From assembly GCF_964199755.1 (NCBI RefSeq), contig NC_133926.1:310001-374000 (forward strand): a stretch of DNA of 64,000 bases, written 5' to 3'. This document shows, piece by piece, positions 1 to 34,442 of the stretch. The DNA is from Larus michahellis. Lineage: Eukaryota > Chordata > Aves > Charadriiformes > Laridae. Made by a program: the position numbers and the translations under genes. Each line of letters opens with the position of its first letter. Position 1 is the first letter of the stretch. The notes under the pieces are model-generated. The model was not told where the DNA came from, searched no databases, and saw only the letters and a list, made by a program, of their open reading frames with translations.

Positions 1-1724
<1,724 letters not shown>

Positions 1725-3015
1725 GGCGGGGCCCGGGGCGGCGGCGGCGGCGGCAGGCAGGGTCCGGCCGGGGTGGGGACGCCGCCGTGGGGCCCCTGGG
1801 GCTCCTTTAAGGGCTCCTGGGTAAATTTAAAGGGGCCGTGCGCCTTTCCCATCCCCCCCCACCCCCGACCCCCCCCTCTCCTTTCTCCAGGCCGCCCCGC
1901 CTCGCGGCGGGGGGCTGCGGTGGGGGTCGATGAGCTGCCATCCGGTCTCAGCCCACCTCCCCTCCCCCAAAAAGCGCACCCCCCCAAAAAAAAGATGTTA
2001 ATGGGGGGGGTATCCCCCCGGAGGGGGAGCCCCTGGGTGGTCCCCTCCCCCATGCAGCCCCCTCCCCATGCCTGCCCCCCCTCCCCGCAGCATCACCCCG
2101 GGGTCCCCGGGCATATGGGGCACCGGAGGAGCCACCGCCATCCCCTCCCCCCCACATCCCCGGGCTGGCCCCGCCCTTTTGGTCCAGCGAGGGCGTGGCC
2201 TGGGCGTGGCGACCACACCCACCCTGCGGGGAGGGGGCGTGGCTTCCCCAGATGGCCCCGCCCCCTCCCATAGGCTTGTGTCTCCCGCCCCGCTCCAGGA
2301 CCAGTCCCCCCGCCCAGTGGTCCCAGTACCCCCCCCCAATTGCAGCCAGGGAACCCCACGTCCAGGCCCCCTCCCGCCTCCTCCAGTGCCCGGGGAGGAC
2401 CCAGGCGTCCGGGAGCATCCCCCCCACCCCGCAAAAAAAAGAGGGCCCCCCCAGCCCCCCTTGGGGCGGCCGCAAGGATGGGGAGGGGGCGTTCGGCTAC
2501 GCTCGGGTGTTTCCGCCAGGGATCGGAAAGGTCCGATGGCGGCCGAAGGGTGTTCGGGTCTTTCCGTATCCGCTCGGGGCGGCGGCGGAAACGGCCGAAA
2601 GCGGCTTCGGGTCTTTCCGCCGCCGAGCGGCGTCGGGTGATTCCGGAACCACCCGAAGGCTCCGAGACGAACCCATCCGGAAAGAGCCGAAGCGGAGCGG
2701 GAGGCGTGGTCGGGTGTTTCCGGCGCGGCGGCGGAAATGGCCGAGGGCCGGCGGTGGCGGCCATGTTGGGAGCCGCTGGGTGCTGAAGAGGCGCGAGTGT
2801 GAGGCGGCGGCGGCCGGGCCCGGCGGACTCGCCGCCCCGCTCCCCCCCTTCTCCTCTCCCGTCCCCCCCCTCCCCAGCCTCCCCCATGCCGCTGGCCTGG
2901 CCTCCCCCCGCTCCCTGAGCGCGGCCCGGGGTTCCCTCTCCCCCACCTCCCCCCTCCCCGCACACCGCGGCTTCCCCCTATCGCGATAGTCGGCGGCGGT
3001 GGGGGGGGGGCCGCC
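1725..3015. promoter_or_regulatory. Bidirectional ZFTA-MARK2 promoter region
   Basis: This is the 1.3-kb gap between two divergent start codons. It is very GC-rich with many CpGs, especially 2480-3010, and has no obvious TATA box. GCC-rich 5' UTR-like sequence precedes each ATG (ggcggcggcggcggcag near 1740, gccgccatg at 3010-3018). A CpG-island promoter shared by both genes is an inference from layout and composition; transcription starts cannot be placed. No SPINDOC coding sequence, which I recall between these genes in human, is visible here. Confidence 0.7.
2504..2722 (+). promoter_or_regulatory. Five copies of a CGGGTSWTTCCG motif
   Basis: The 12-mer CGGGTGTTTCCG or a one- to two-base variant occurs at 2504-2515, 2555-2566, 2608-2619, 2634-2645 and 2711-2722, just upstream of the MARK2 first exon. 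Inverse half copies such as cggaaaggtccga and cggaaagagccga are interspersed. The factor is not known to me. TTCCG is an ETS-type core, so an ETS-family array is one possibility. Confidence 0.5.
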
Positions 3016-18571
<15,556 letters not shown>

Positions 18572-19790
18572 GAGGGGACACGTGGTGGCGCCGCCGCCCC
18601 CCCGGGGACACGCGCACGCTCGCCCGAGGCGGGGGACGATGCTCTGGATGGATGGGGATGGGGAGGGGAGGAGGCCCGGCGGCCCGAGGAGCTGCGGGGA
18701 CGTTCCAGGTGGAGCTGGGACCTCGGGGTGTCCTCCACCGAGCTGGGACCCTCTGGGGACATCCTGCATGGAGCTGGGACCTCGGGATGTCCTGAATGGA
18801 CCTGGGACCTTCTGGGGGACATCAGCGATGGACTTGGGGACATGGGGCCAGCCTGGGTGGCCCAGATCCACATGAGGACATCCTGGGTGGCCCAAAGACC
18901 TGTGGGGACATCCTCTATGGACATGGGGATGTCCTGGGTGCCCCGGGGCCTCATGAGGACGTGGGGGACATCCTGGATGGCCCAGGACCCTGTGGGGGAC
19001 GTCCTCCATGGACATGGGGACATCCTGGATAGACCAGCCCCCCCCGGGGCCATCCGTGGTGGCCCAGGGACATCTGGTGACGTCCTCGATGGCCTTGGGG
19101 ACCTGTGGGGACATCCTGGGTGTCCCCAGGGCCTCACAGGGACATCTCCGGTGGCCGCTGGGGACATTCCCGAGCCTTATGGGGGGGGGGGTGGGGTGGG
19201 GATGGGACAACCTGGGGACACTGGGGGGGGCACACAGAGGGGGATGGCCCGGAGCCTTACGGGGACACCCCGCCGTGGCCTTAGGGGCCTTGGGGACATC
19301 CTGATGTCACAGTCGTGTCCCACCCCACGCGCCCGCCCCCCCCCCCCCCCCCCCCCCCCCGGGTGGCCTTAGGAGCTTTGGGGACATTCTGACGTCACAG
19401 CCCCACCCCCCTCGCCCCGGGTGTCCTGCCCCTCCCCCCCCCACTCAGGAAGGTCCCCGGGGGGGGGGAGGGGTCCTGCTGCTGCCGGGGGGAGGGGCCG
19501 CCCCCCCACACCCCGGGGGGGGGACGGTGCCGCCCCCTTTGACCTGCTGTAGCCCCGCCCCCGGGGTCACTGGACGCCTGGGGCCCCCCGGGGGGTGGGG
19601 GGGGAGGCGGGGGGCGAACCTGCCCTTTACATACCTCGGGGGGGTCCGCAGCCCCTCCCACCCCCCCCGCACCGTCACCCCCGGGCGGGGGGGGGAGGGG
19701 CGATGGGGGTACCCGCGGGGGGGGGAGGGGCAACGCCGCCGGCCCCGCCCCCGGCGCGCGGGGGAATTTTCCAGGTTCTAGATTAAAAAC
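18572..19790 (+). repeat. MARK2 3' UTR with GGACATCCTGG tandem units
   Basis: The UTR follows the TGA at 18569-18571. From about 18690 to 19180 it carries units of about 40-60 bp with ggacatcctgg, tggcccagg and catggacatgggg. A 25-base pure C run lies at 19336-19360. The rest is G/C-rich. The transcript probably ends just after the poly(A) signal at 19782. Confidence 0.75.
19782..19787 (+). terminator. MARK2 poly(A) signal (ATTAAA)
   Basis: ATTAAA in gattaaaaactttccag, about 1.2 kb past the MARK2 stop. It is the only good hexamer before the convergent RCOR2 3' end. Confidence 0.65.
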
Positions 19791-19814
19791 TTTCCAGAAA
19801 GATCCACGGCCTCC

Positions 19815-19930
19815 GAGCAGTGCTCCCAGTACGGACCAGTGCTCCCAGTAACCGCGCCCCCCTCCGGGCTCCCACTCCGGACCAGTGCTCCCAGCACAGA
19901 CCAGTCCTCCCAGTGACCCCCCCCGGTGCC
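19815..19930. repeat. Short tandem repeat between MARK2 and RCOR2 3' ends
   Basis: Four to five imperfect units of 22-30 bp with ggaccagtgctcccagta. It sits exactly between the two convergent poly(A) signals. Confidence 0.7.
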
Positions 19931-19962
19931 CCCAGCACGCGCAGCCTCTCTAGTAAAATACC

Positions 19963-19968
19963 TTTATT
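19963..19968 (-). terminator. RCOR2 poly(A) signal (AATAAA)
   Basis: TTTATT on the plus strand reads AATAAA on the minus strand, 99 bases past the RCOR2 stop codon. This implies a very short 3' UTR. Confidence 0.8.
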
Positions 19969-20066
19969 GACAAACGGGGCTGCCCCCCCCCGTCCACCCC
20001 CCGCCGGGGTCCGCGTGTCCCCCGGCCCAGCAGGGGGCGCTGCGGCGGGGGGGCGGCTCCCCTCGC

Positions 20067-23000
20067 TCAGCGGGGCGGGGCGTGGCCGGCGGCGGGGGGG
20101 CGTGGCCGGGCGGCGGGGGCGGGGCCGGGGCGGATGAGTGGGGGCGGGGCCCGGCCCTGCTGGAGCGGCGGCGGCGGCCGCGGCAGCACCGGGGCGTTGG
20201 GCGGGGCCGGGCGTAAAAGGGGCGGGGGCTGCGGCGGGCGCGAGGGGGAGGGCGGAGGGGGCGGGGCCGGCGCAGGGGGCGGGGCCGGGGAGGCGGGAGG
20301 CGGGGCCGGACGGGAGACGCCGCTGAGCTGCACCTGCGGGGAGAGAGGCGCTGGGGGTGGGGCCAGGGCTGAGGGGGCGTGGTCAACGCGGAGGGGGCAG
20401 GGCCCAGGTCACGGCTGATAGGCGCGGCCAGGAATGAGGGGGCGTGGCCATGGCCCAGCCATGGCTGATAGGCGGGGCTGTGACCGTGGGGCGGGGCCAT
20501 GGGCGGGACTGGGACCGGGACACGGTCTGGGACCAGTTCCCTCACTGGGACAGGGACCAGAACCGGGACCGCGGTGGGGCCTGGGACCAGTCCCCCCACC
20601 AGGGCTGGGACCAGTGCCTGGCTCAGGACTGGGGATTGAACTGGGGATGGGACTGGGAATAGGGCTGGGACCAGGACCAGTTCCTGGCCTAGGACTGGGG
20701 ACAGAACTGGGACCAATCCCTGAACCAGGACTGGGACTGGGGGATGGAACTGGGACATCGAACTGGGACCAGACCTTGCATTGGGACTGGGACCAGTGCC
20801 CAATTTGGGACTGGGACCAGGAGTAGGGCTGGGACCAGTCCTCCCATCAGGACTGGAACCAGTTCCTGGCTCAGGACTGGGACCGGGGACAGAACTGGGA
20901 CCAGTCTTTGGGCTGGGGCTGGGACCGGGACCAGTCCCCGCCTGAGGAGCGGAGCCGGGCCCAGCCCTCGCCCTGGGGCAGGCGCTGGTCCCAGTCCCCG
21001 CCGCCCCCCTCCCCACTCACCTCCTGCTGCTGCCCGGGGCCGGGGGGGGCGCCGGGGGGGTCCCTCTCCCGCAGGAGCCGCTCCAGGCCCAGGCGGCGCC
21101 GGGCGCCCAGCACGAAGCTCCTGACCTGCGCCACCGTCTTGTTCCCCAGCACCCCGGCCACCGCGGGGAAATCCCGGCCGTAGCGGCGCAGGGCTGGCGG
21201 CCAGAGCCTGTGTCAGCCAGCGCCAGCGCAGCACCGGGACGGGGGAACGAGGGGAACGGGGGAATGAGGGGAACGGGGGTAACGAGGGGAACGAGGGGAA
21301 CACGGGGACAGGGAACAAGGGAATGGGGTAACGAGAATAAAGGAGTAACGAGGGCAATGAGGTAATGAGGGTAAAGGGCTAACGAGAGGAATGGGGCTAA
21401 CGAGATAAATGGGGAACGAGGGGACGGGGCAATGGTGGGACAGGGAACGAGGGCAAAGGGGTAACGAGGGTAAAGGTGTAGTGAGGGTAATGGGGGTAAC
21501 AAGGGCAGCAGGGGAACGAGGGGACAGGGCACCAAGGGGACGGGGTAACGAGAGGAATGGGTAACGGGGGTAACAGGGTAATGAGCATAGTGAGGTAACG
21601 AGGTTAATTAGTGGGGGCTCACCCTGCACCACCAGGAGCTGCTCGTCCGTCGTCCAGCGGGAGCTGAATTTGCTGTTGCCCTGGGGGGAGATGGGGGGGG
21701 GGGGGGGGGGGGCGTCAGGCAACATGGGGTGCTGTGGGGCACTGTGGGGTGCCAGGGGGGAACGATGTGACACCGTGGGGCACCACAGGGACACGATGGG
21801 CACGTCGTGGGGCACACTGGGACGCTATGGGTCACGCAGAGACACCGTCGGGCACGCAGGGACACGGCGTGAGTGTGGGACACCATGGGGCAGGGCAGGA
21901 CACCGTGGGGACACCGTGGGGCGCATGGGGACACCGTGGGGCAGGGCAAGACACTGTGGGGTGTGTGGAGACACCGTGGGGACACCGTGGGGGCCCCCCC
22001 AAGCCCCACCTCCGGTGGCCGCAGCCCCTCCACGCCGCCCTCCAGCGCCTGCTTCAGGCCGCTGTTGATCTGCTTGATCCGCTGCACCTGCGGGGGCGAG
22101 AGGCCCAGGGGGCACCCCACAATTTAGCGGGCACCCCACAACTTGGGGGGCACCCCACAACCTAAGGGGGGGGCACCCCACAGACTGTGAAGAGGGAAGG
22201 TTTTTATCTGGCGATTGAGGGAAACGAGATGACCATCAAGGTTTGGGGGTTCATCCCCCAACTTAGGGCTTGACTTTCAACTTAGGGGTCAGGCCCCCCC
22301 AACCTCGGGGGCACCCCCCAACCTCGGGGGCACCCCTACAACTTGGGGGGCACCTCACAGATTTTTGGAGAGGGAAGGTTTTTAACACAGGATTTGAGGG
22401 AAACAAGCTGACAATCAAGATTTGGGGGTTCACCCCCCCGACTTAGAGCTCACCCCCCGACTTAGGGGGTCACACACATCCCCCCCCCAAAATTAGGGGG
22501 CACCCCATAGATTCCGGGGGGGCACATTTTACCTGGCGCTTGAGGGAGACGAGCTGACAATCCAGCTGCCGCAGGGCCAGCGCCCCCAGGTCGGGGTTGG
22601 CGGTGACCCCCGCCACGTCCTCCCGGCTGAGGTGCATCCCGCGGGGGGGGCGGCGGCGGTGCCGCGCAGGGGGGTGGTGCCGGTATTGCGCCGTTTTGGG
22701 GTAAAAAGGCTGAAATTTAATAAATTGGGGGGGAGGGGAGGGGGCTGGGGTCACCATGCTCACTTCTTGTGGGGGGAAAGGGCACAGAGGGGGTTTGGGG
22801 CACAGGGGGAGATTTTGGAGGGGTCACAGGGGGAGTTTGGGAGGGCACAGGGTGAATTTTGGGGGAGTTGGGGGGGGCACGGGGTGAATTTGGGGGGAGC
22901 TGGGCAGTTTGGGGGGAGTTTCGTCAGTCACGGGGGGAGTTTTGGGGGGCCCAGGGGGAGTTTGGGGGGGCACCATGAGCATTTTAGGGAGGCTGGGGGG

Positions 23001-26000
23001 CACAGGGTGAGATTTGGGGGGGACCAAGGGGCGTTTTGGGGGGCCCGGGGGGGGTTGGGGGGGGCACTTTGTGAGCGCGGTGACCCCAGCCCCCTCCCAC
23101 ACACCCCCCCCAAACCTCTTTTTTGGGGTCCATTGTTTCCGTCTCCCCCTCGGTGACGGGGCGCTGCTCGTCCGTCTCGTCGTTGCTATGGGAACGGGGG
23201 GGAAAGGAGGGTTTTTAGGGGCGGGGGGGCTGGTTTCGGGGGTGTGTTTGGTTTTTTTGTGGGGGGGGGTGTTACCTGTCGTCGCGGTCCTTGCGGCCCA
23301 GCAGGCGCCGCGCCTGGCGATCCATGAGGCTGGTCCGGCTCCGGGTTTTCTTCCAGGAGTAGTAATATTTCACCAGGCTGGGGATGAGCTTGTCGGGGAG
23401 CTGGGGGGGCAGGGGGTGAGATTGGGGGGGTTGGGGGGGCACAGGGGGGGTTTGGAGGGCGCAGGGGGAGTTTTGGGGGGTTTGGGGGGGGTCTCAGGAG
23501 GAGTTTGAGGGGGACACAGGGTGAGATTTGGGAGTTTGGAGGGGCACAGGAGGAGTTTTTGGGGGGGCGCAGGGGGAGTTTTTGGGGTTTGGGGGGCACA
23601 GAGTGAATTTGGGGGGGTTGAGGGGCACAGGAGGAGTTTGGGGAGGTTGTGGGGACTTTGGGGGGGTTGGGGGAGCTCAGAGTGAATTTTGGGGAGTTTG
23701 GGGGGGCACAGAGTGAATTTGGGGGGGGTTGGGGGGCACATGGGGGAGTTGGGGGGGCACAGGGGGGATTTTGGGGGTGCGCAGGGGGAGTTTGGAGCAG
23801 GTTGGTCTTAAGGATGGGGTGGGAGGTGGAGGCTTAAAAAACGAGGGGGGCTATAAATGGGGGGGGGAAGCGGGGGAAGCGGGGGGGAGCCCCCTAAAAA
23901 ATGGAGGGGGAGATGGGGAGGGAACGCCCTAAATATGGGGGGGAACCCCTAGAAACTGGGGGGAGCTGGGGGGGGGAACGCGTGAAACAGGGGGGCGGAC
24001 GTGGCACCTGCCCCCACCCCCCCAGCAGGTGGCACCGCTGGGGGCAGGGACAGGGGTGGCACGTACCACCCCCTATGGGGGGGGTGTCAGGGGTGGCACG
24101 TACCACCCCCTATGGGGGGGGTGTCGGGGTGGCACGTACCACCCCCTATGGGGGGGTGTCAGGGGTGGCACATGCCATCTCGGTGGGGGGGGGGGTGGCA
24201 GGGGGTGGCATGTACCATCCCCTATGGAGTGGGGGGGATGAGGGGGTGGCATGTACCACCTGCTGATGGGGATGTTGGGTGGCACCTACCACCTCCCGGC
24301 CTCCGGGGGGGGTCCCAAGGCGCTCTGCCCCCGCCCCCCGAGCACCCCAGGGGACACCCTGGGGGTCTTGTGGGGCCGACGACCCCCAGCTCAGGGTGAC
24401 GGGGAGCCACCAGACAAGGCGGGGGGTGAATCAGCGACGGTGGGGGGAGCTGAGCCCCGGTGCCCTCCCCCAGAGGGGGTTTGGGGGGCATTTTTGGGGG
24501 GGGGGGGTGTCTCTCACCATCTGCTGGATGCGGGCGAAGCTCTTGCCATGGAAGCTGAAGGCCTGTTCGAAAAGGACCTTGTCCTCCACCGTCCACTCGT
24601 CCGGGAAGGGCGTGAAGTTGGCCAGGTCGGCCAAGGACTTCTCCACATCATGCTTGTGCCACAGCAGCATCCCCAGAGCCTGGGGGGGGACGCAAAGGGA
24701 CACAGGACACAGTGGGGGGGGGGTCAGGAGGTGCCTGGGTGGCACCCAGGGGGGACCCCGCGCTCTTTTAGGGGGGGTGATGGTACCTGCTCAATGTTGT
24801 AGCCGTGCTTGTCCTTGGCCATGGCGATGTATTTGTCCACTGAGGGGGTAAAGGGGGGGTTAAGAGCGGGTTGGAGGGTTAAGGGGGGGTAAAGGGAGAG
24901 TTCAGGGGGATAAAGTGGGGATTAGAAGGGTAAAGAGGGGGTTAAGGGGGGGGGTGGGTTGTTAAGGGGGAGTAAAGGGGGGGTAAAGGAGGGGATTGGT
25001 GGGTAAAGGGGGGAGTAATGGGGGAGCTTGGGGGGTTAAGGAGGAGTAAAGGGGCAGTTAAGGGGGGTAAAGGGGGGACTGGGGGGGATAAAGAGGTAGG
25101 GGGGGAAAAGAGGGTGTTGGGGTGGCAAAGAGGGGTTGGGGCCATAAAGAGGGGGTAAAGGGGGAAGTTGGGGGGTACGGGGTGGTTAAAGAGGGTGTTG
25201 GGGGGGCAAAGGGGGTGGGTAAAGGGCAAGTTATGGGGGGTAAAGTGGGGATTAGGAGGTGTAAAGGGGATGTTGGGGGGAACAAAGGGGGGGGTTGGGG
25301 GATAAAGGGGGTGTCAGGGAGGGTGGGGGACACCCTGCAGCCACCCACCGCCCCCATCCCTGCCAAGGGATGCCCCGATAGGATATGGGGGGGGCTCACA
25401 TTTGGCATCGGAGACACAGTGGTTGGGGGCCCAGACCAGCATCCCCTTCAGCTCCTTGTTGCTGTAGCGGGCGGGGCTCTCTGAGGGGGGGGAGGGAGGT
25501 CAAAGGGGGGGTGACGCCCCCTAGGCCCCCCCCAGGTCCCCCCAAAATCCTCCCTACCTGGTTTGCAGTCGGGGATCACCGCCTGGTAGTCAGCCCCCAC
25601 CCGGATCATGCTGTCTGGGGGGGCGGAGAGGGAAAAACGGGGGACATGGGGGTTAACTGGGGAGACGGGGGTTAACAGAGGGGGTCCCTGCTGCCCCCCC
25701 GGGGGTGCGTGAGGTGTGGGGGTCAGCGGCTGTGCCCCCCTCCCTGCCGGTGAACAAAGCCGGCGGCCGGCACACACGCGGGCAGCCGGGGACAATGGGG
25801 ACGGGGCTTTGTTCCCCCCCTCCACCATGTCCCCGTTTGTGTCCCCCCCAAAAAGACCCACGGAGGGGGGGGTGACGTGAGCGCAGCCCCCCCCCGCAAC
25901 TCGTGGGGGGAGCGTGGCGCCCCGACACAGGCATGTGGTGTGTTGGGGGGGGGGACACAGGCGTGTTTTGTGGGGCTGGAGGGAGACGCAAAAGTGTTTT

Positions 26001-26172
26001 GGGGGTCGGGGGGGGCACACGCGTGTTTTTGGGGCGGGGGGTGACACTCACCGTGGGCGTGCTCGTCCTCGCTGCCCTCGTCCTCGGAGGCGGGGGGGCC
26101 ACCGCCGGCGGCCACCGACTTCGCCCGGCTACGGGACAGGATCCCCGAGGGCTTCTCCATCACCGACGGCAT
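20067..26172 (-). CDS. RCOR2: RCOR2, REST corepressor 2
   Basis: Scaffold of the LSD1-HDAC corepressor complex; it links the demethylase to nucleosomal DNA. Exons in transcript order: 26172-26052, 25614-25558, 25480-25400, 24839-24787, 24679-24518, 23400-23276, 23185-23116, 22709-22533, 22087-22010, 21680-21623, 21193-21021, 20333-20067. All phases match; 473 residues (human about 520). Start MPSVMEKPS is as in human. ELM2 domain about 41-125 ([15 protein letters not shown] through [12 protein letters not shown]), SANT1 about 127-178 ([15 protein letters not shown]), basic linker with [14 protein letters not shown], coiled-coil LSD1-binding linker about 265-300, SANT2 about 315-365 ([32 protein letters not shown]), Pro-rich tail. 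The ATG exon has an acceptor just upstream (about 26176), so a non-coding first exon lies nearer NAA40. The tail is shorter than human and more Pro/Ala-rich. Confidence 0.97.
20510..20945. repeat. CTGGGACCAG minisatellite in RCOR2 intron 11
   Basis: About 12-15 imperfect units of 25-40 bp with gggactgggaccag, ccagtccctggctcagg and ggaactggg. It fills the intron between the SANT2 exon and the last exon. Confidence 0.87.
21235..21610. repeat. GGGGAACGAGG tandem repeat in RCOR2 intron 10
   Basis: Short units (about 10-20 bp) of aacgaggggaacggggg, ggtaatgagggtaa type. They occupy nearly the whole intron. Confidence 0.85.
21715..21995. repeat. GGGACACCGTGGGG tandem repeat in RCOR2 intron 9
   Basis: About ten units near 20-30 bp with gggacaccgtggggca and ggcacgcagggacac, ending just before the exon 9 donor. 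Confidence 0.83.
22195..22425 (-). other. Two decayed copies of the RCOR2 exon 8 end in intron 8
   Basis: On the minus strand the real exon 8 ends with a segment reading QLVSLKRQ and a gtaaaatg donor (22526-22564). Similar sequence recurs at 22201-22240 and 22381-22421, each carrying the gtcatctcgtttccctca or gtcagcttgtttccctca core. Each copy is flanked by the same ggaaggttttta and gatttgggggttca segments. The unit repeats at roughly 145-180 bp, so a tandem duplication spanned the exon-intron boundary. Donor sequences in the copies are altered and they are probably not spliced. Confidence 0.78.
22760..23830. repeat. G-rich repeats in RCOR2 introns 5 and 7
   Basis: Both introns, on either side of the small exons at 23116-23185 and 23276-23400, carry units of about 20-30 bp: ggggggcacagggggag followed by ttttgggggg or tgaatttgggggg. 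The strong plus-strand G runs give high G-quadruplex potential (the transcript strand is C-rich). Confidence 0.83.
24050..24270. repeat. Minisatellite with internal GGTGGCACGTACCACC palindrome
   Basis: Five to six units of about 45 bp in RCOR2 intron 5. Each carries ggtggcacgtaccacc, whose GGTGG and CCACC arms can pair around a 6-base loop, followed by ccctatggggggg. Copies nearest 24060-24160 are almost identical. Confidence 0.82.
24840..25325. repeat. GGGTAAAGGGG repeats in RCOR2 intron 3
   Basis: Short imperfect units (12-25 bp) of ttaagggggggtaaagggg type fill this intron. Confidence 0.83.
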
Positions 26173-27950
26173 TGCCTGGGGAGGGGGGGGGCGGGCTCAG
26201 TGTGACCCCCCACAAACCCCCAGGGGAACCCCACAAGGATAGATTGGGGGGGGGGGCTCAGCTCCACTGCCCCATGCCAAACTTTAGCCCAACCTTGGTT
26301 ATTCTGGGCCGGGGGGGGGGGGGGGGGGGGGGCGTGGGAATTTTGGGGAGGGGGACGCGGTGTTGCTGTGGTGGGTGGCCGGGGCTCCCTCCTCAAAAAG
26401 AAGGACCCCCCCCCTGAAATGGGGAGTAAAGTTGGGGGAGGGGTAAAGAGGGGGGAGGAATTGCGGGGGGGGGGTTGGGGGGGTCCCGGCGCCCACCCGA
26501 GCCCACCCGCGCCCACACAATGCGCCGCCGGCTGCTCCCGCCGCCTGACGGTGCCAAAGTAGTTCCAGCTCCCCCGGCCTCAGCACGGCCCCCCCGCCCT
26601 CAGCGTACCCCTCCGCCAGCGGCAAGGGGGGGCACGGGGGGGGGACAAACATGGGGGTCCCGGCCTCACACCCCCCCCCATGGCGAGGTTGGGACCCATA
26701 GCGTGTGTGGGGCTGTGTCACCCCGCTGCGTGTGGCTGGAGGGAACAAAGGGCCAGGGGGCGGCGGGAGACCAGGGGGCTGATGTGGGGCTGGGGAGGCT
26801 GTGGGACTGGGGGGTGTCTGTGGGGCTGGGGGGGGGCATGGGGCTGATGTGGGGCTGGGAGTCTGTCCCACTCTGGGGCTGGGGGGGCCATGGGGTTGCT
26901 GCGGGGTTGGGGTTTGTCCCACTGTGGGGCTGGGGGGGCCGTGGGGCTGCTGTGGTGCTGAGGGTCTGTCCCACTATGGGGCCGGGGGGGGGAGCACAGG
27001 GATTCCCCCCCCCATCACAGGCTCCCTGATGCTCACATGCTGTGGGGTTGCCCCACACGTCCCTGATGCCTCCCTTCCCACTCCCCCATCTAGGGGTGCT
27101 CACTGCTGAGGGGTCCTGTGGGGCGTAGTGGTGGGGATGGGGGTGTGGGGTACCCCTCATTGCTGGGAGGGGCTATGGGGCTGGATATAGACTATGGGGC
27201 TCAGGGCTATGGGGCTGCTGTGGGTCAGGGCTGGGCTGTGGGGCTGCTATGGGGCAAGCCAAGGACCCTGGGGCCAGGATGTGGGGCAGGGCTACCGGGG
27301 GGGCTGAGGGCTCTCATACCAGGCTGTGGGGTCAAGCTATGGGGCAGGCCAAGGGCTGTGGGGTGGCCTGAGAGCTCTCAGGCAGGGCCATGGGGCCAGG
27401 CTAAGGGATGGGCTGAGGGCTGTGAGACAAGGCTATGGAGCAGAGCTATGGGGCAGGGTTACAGGCCATGCCAAAGGCCCCAGGACAGGCTTACGGCTCT
27501 GGGGCAAAGCTGTGGGGGCAAGCTGTGGGGCAGCCAAGGGGTCTGAGGCTAGGCTGTGGGGCTGAGCTATGGGGCCATGCCGAGGGCTGTGGGGGACAGT
27601 TATGGGGCAGGGTTGTAGGCCATACCGAGGGCTGAGGGGGCAGGCTATGGGGCTGGGCTGTGGGGCAGGGCTATGGGCTGTGGGGCAGGGTTATGGGCCG
27701 TGCTGAGGGCCATGGGGTTGGGCTGTGGGGCAGGGTTATGGACTGTGCTGAGGGGCCATGGGGCCAGGCTGTGGGGCAGGGTTATGGGCCGTGCTGAGGG
27801 CCGTGGGGTTGGGCTGTGGGGCAAGGTTATAGGCCGTACCAAGGGCTGAAGGGTCGGGCTATGGGGCTGGCCTGTGGGGCAGGGCTGTGCGTCGGGCCGA
27901 GGGCCGTGGGGCCGGGCTGTGAGCCCGCCGTGGGTCAGACCTGCAAGCCT
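26173..27950 (-). repeat. RCOR2 5' UTR intron with GGGGCTATGGGGCAGG minisatellite
   Basis: An acceptor (tccccag) lies 3 bases upstream of the RCOR2 ATG, so this is intron and upstream sequence. From about 26750 to 27900 it holds some 25-30 imperfect units of 30-45 bp: ctgtggggctgctatgggg (left) and gggcagggttatgggccgtg (right). Plain G-rich sequence lies at 26180-26750. The first exon cannot be placed. Confidence 0.8.
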
Positions 27951-28324
27951 CGGCTCCGCCATGGCGCCGCTCCCCTCAGCGAATGGGCGGGGCCCCCCCG
28001 CTTTCCCGCCCTCGCCCCTCTCAGCCAATCATCGACGAGCTGCCTTCGCGCCCAACGGCGCCGCCACACGCCGGCTCCTCCGCCCCTACGGCGCATGCGC
28101 GTTCCCTCATGCGCCCCGCCTCCCCCCCCCCCGCATGCGCGGCCGCGCGCTCTCCGCCCCCCTCCCATCCGCGCAGGCGCAGTGGCGCTGCCCGGCTGCA
28201 GGCTCGCGCGCCTCGCGCTCCTCCCCCCCCACTATATATAGGGCGCGCTCCCGCGCGCGCCCCCCTCAGTCCCCTCCGCGCCCCCGCGCCGTGAGGAGCC
28301 GCCGCGGCCGCGCTCGCCGCCGCC
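27951..28324. promoter_or_regulatory. Divergent RCOR2-NAA40 promoter with NRF1 motifs and TATA box
   Basis: CpG-dense region. GCGCATGCGC, a full NRF1 site, lies at 28091-28100. Further GCATGCGC copies lie at 28109-28113 (partial) and 28132-28140, and a GCGCAGGCGC site near 28163. TATATATA at 28233-28240 lies about 85 bases before the NAA40 ATG, giving a predicted start near 28265. The motifs are seen directly; their use is inferred. Confidence 0.75.
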
Positions 28325-33978
<5,654 letters not shown>

Positions 33979-34242
33979 GCCCCTCCCCCACCGCCCCCAA
34001 AACCCCAAGGTTTCACCCCAAAACCAACCACCTGCTCTCAGGGAGCCCCCGCGCACCCCACAGAACGCAGGAGCCCCCCCGTCCTCTGTCCTGGGGGGGG
34101 AGAGCGCTGGGGGGGAGGGGAGTGGGTTGGTTTTGGGGCTGGAAGGGGGTTTTTGCCTGTTTTGGTTGTTTTTGGTGCCTCGCGGGAGTCGAGGCCCCTC
34201 CCTTTTTCTTTCGTTTACCGGCGATTTTGTTTGTATGTTACA

Positions 34243-34248
34243 AATAAA
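34243..34248 (+). terminator. NAA40 poly(A) signal (AATAAA)
   Basis: AATAAA in acaaataaataaggat, 265 bases after the NAA40 stop. Confidence 0.8.
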
Positions 34249-34442
34249 TAAGGATAAAAATGGGATTTGGCCGCGTCGTGTGGGCGGGGCCTCATCTGGG
34301 CGGGGCCTGAGGGCGGGGGCGGAGTCTGGGTGCGAAGGGGGCGTGGTTTAACTGCCTCGTGGCTTTATATGGGGCGGAGCTTGAGCGTAGGGGGTGTGGC
34401 TTTTCTGTGTGGGCGGAGCCAGGACGGCCCTGGCACGTAAAA

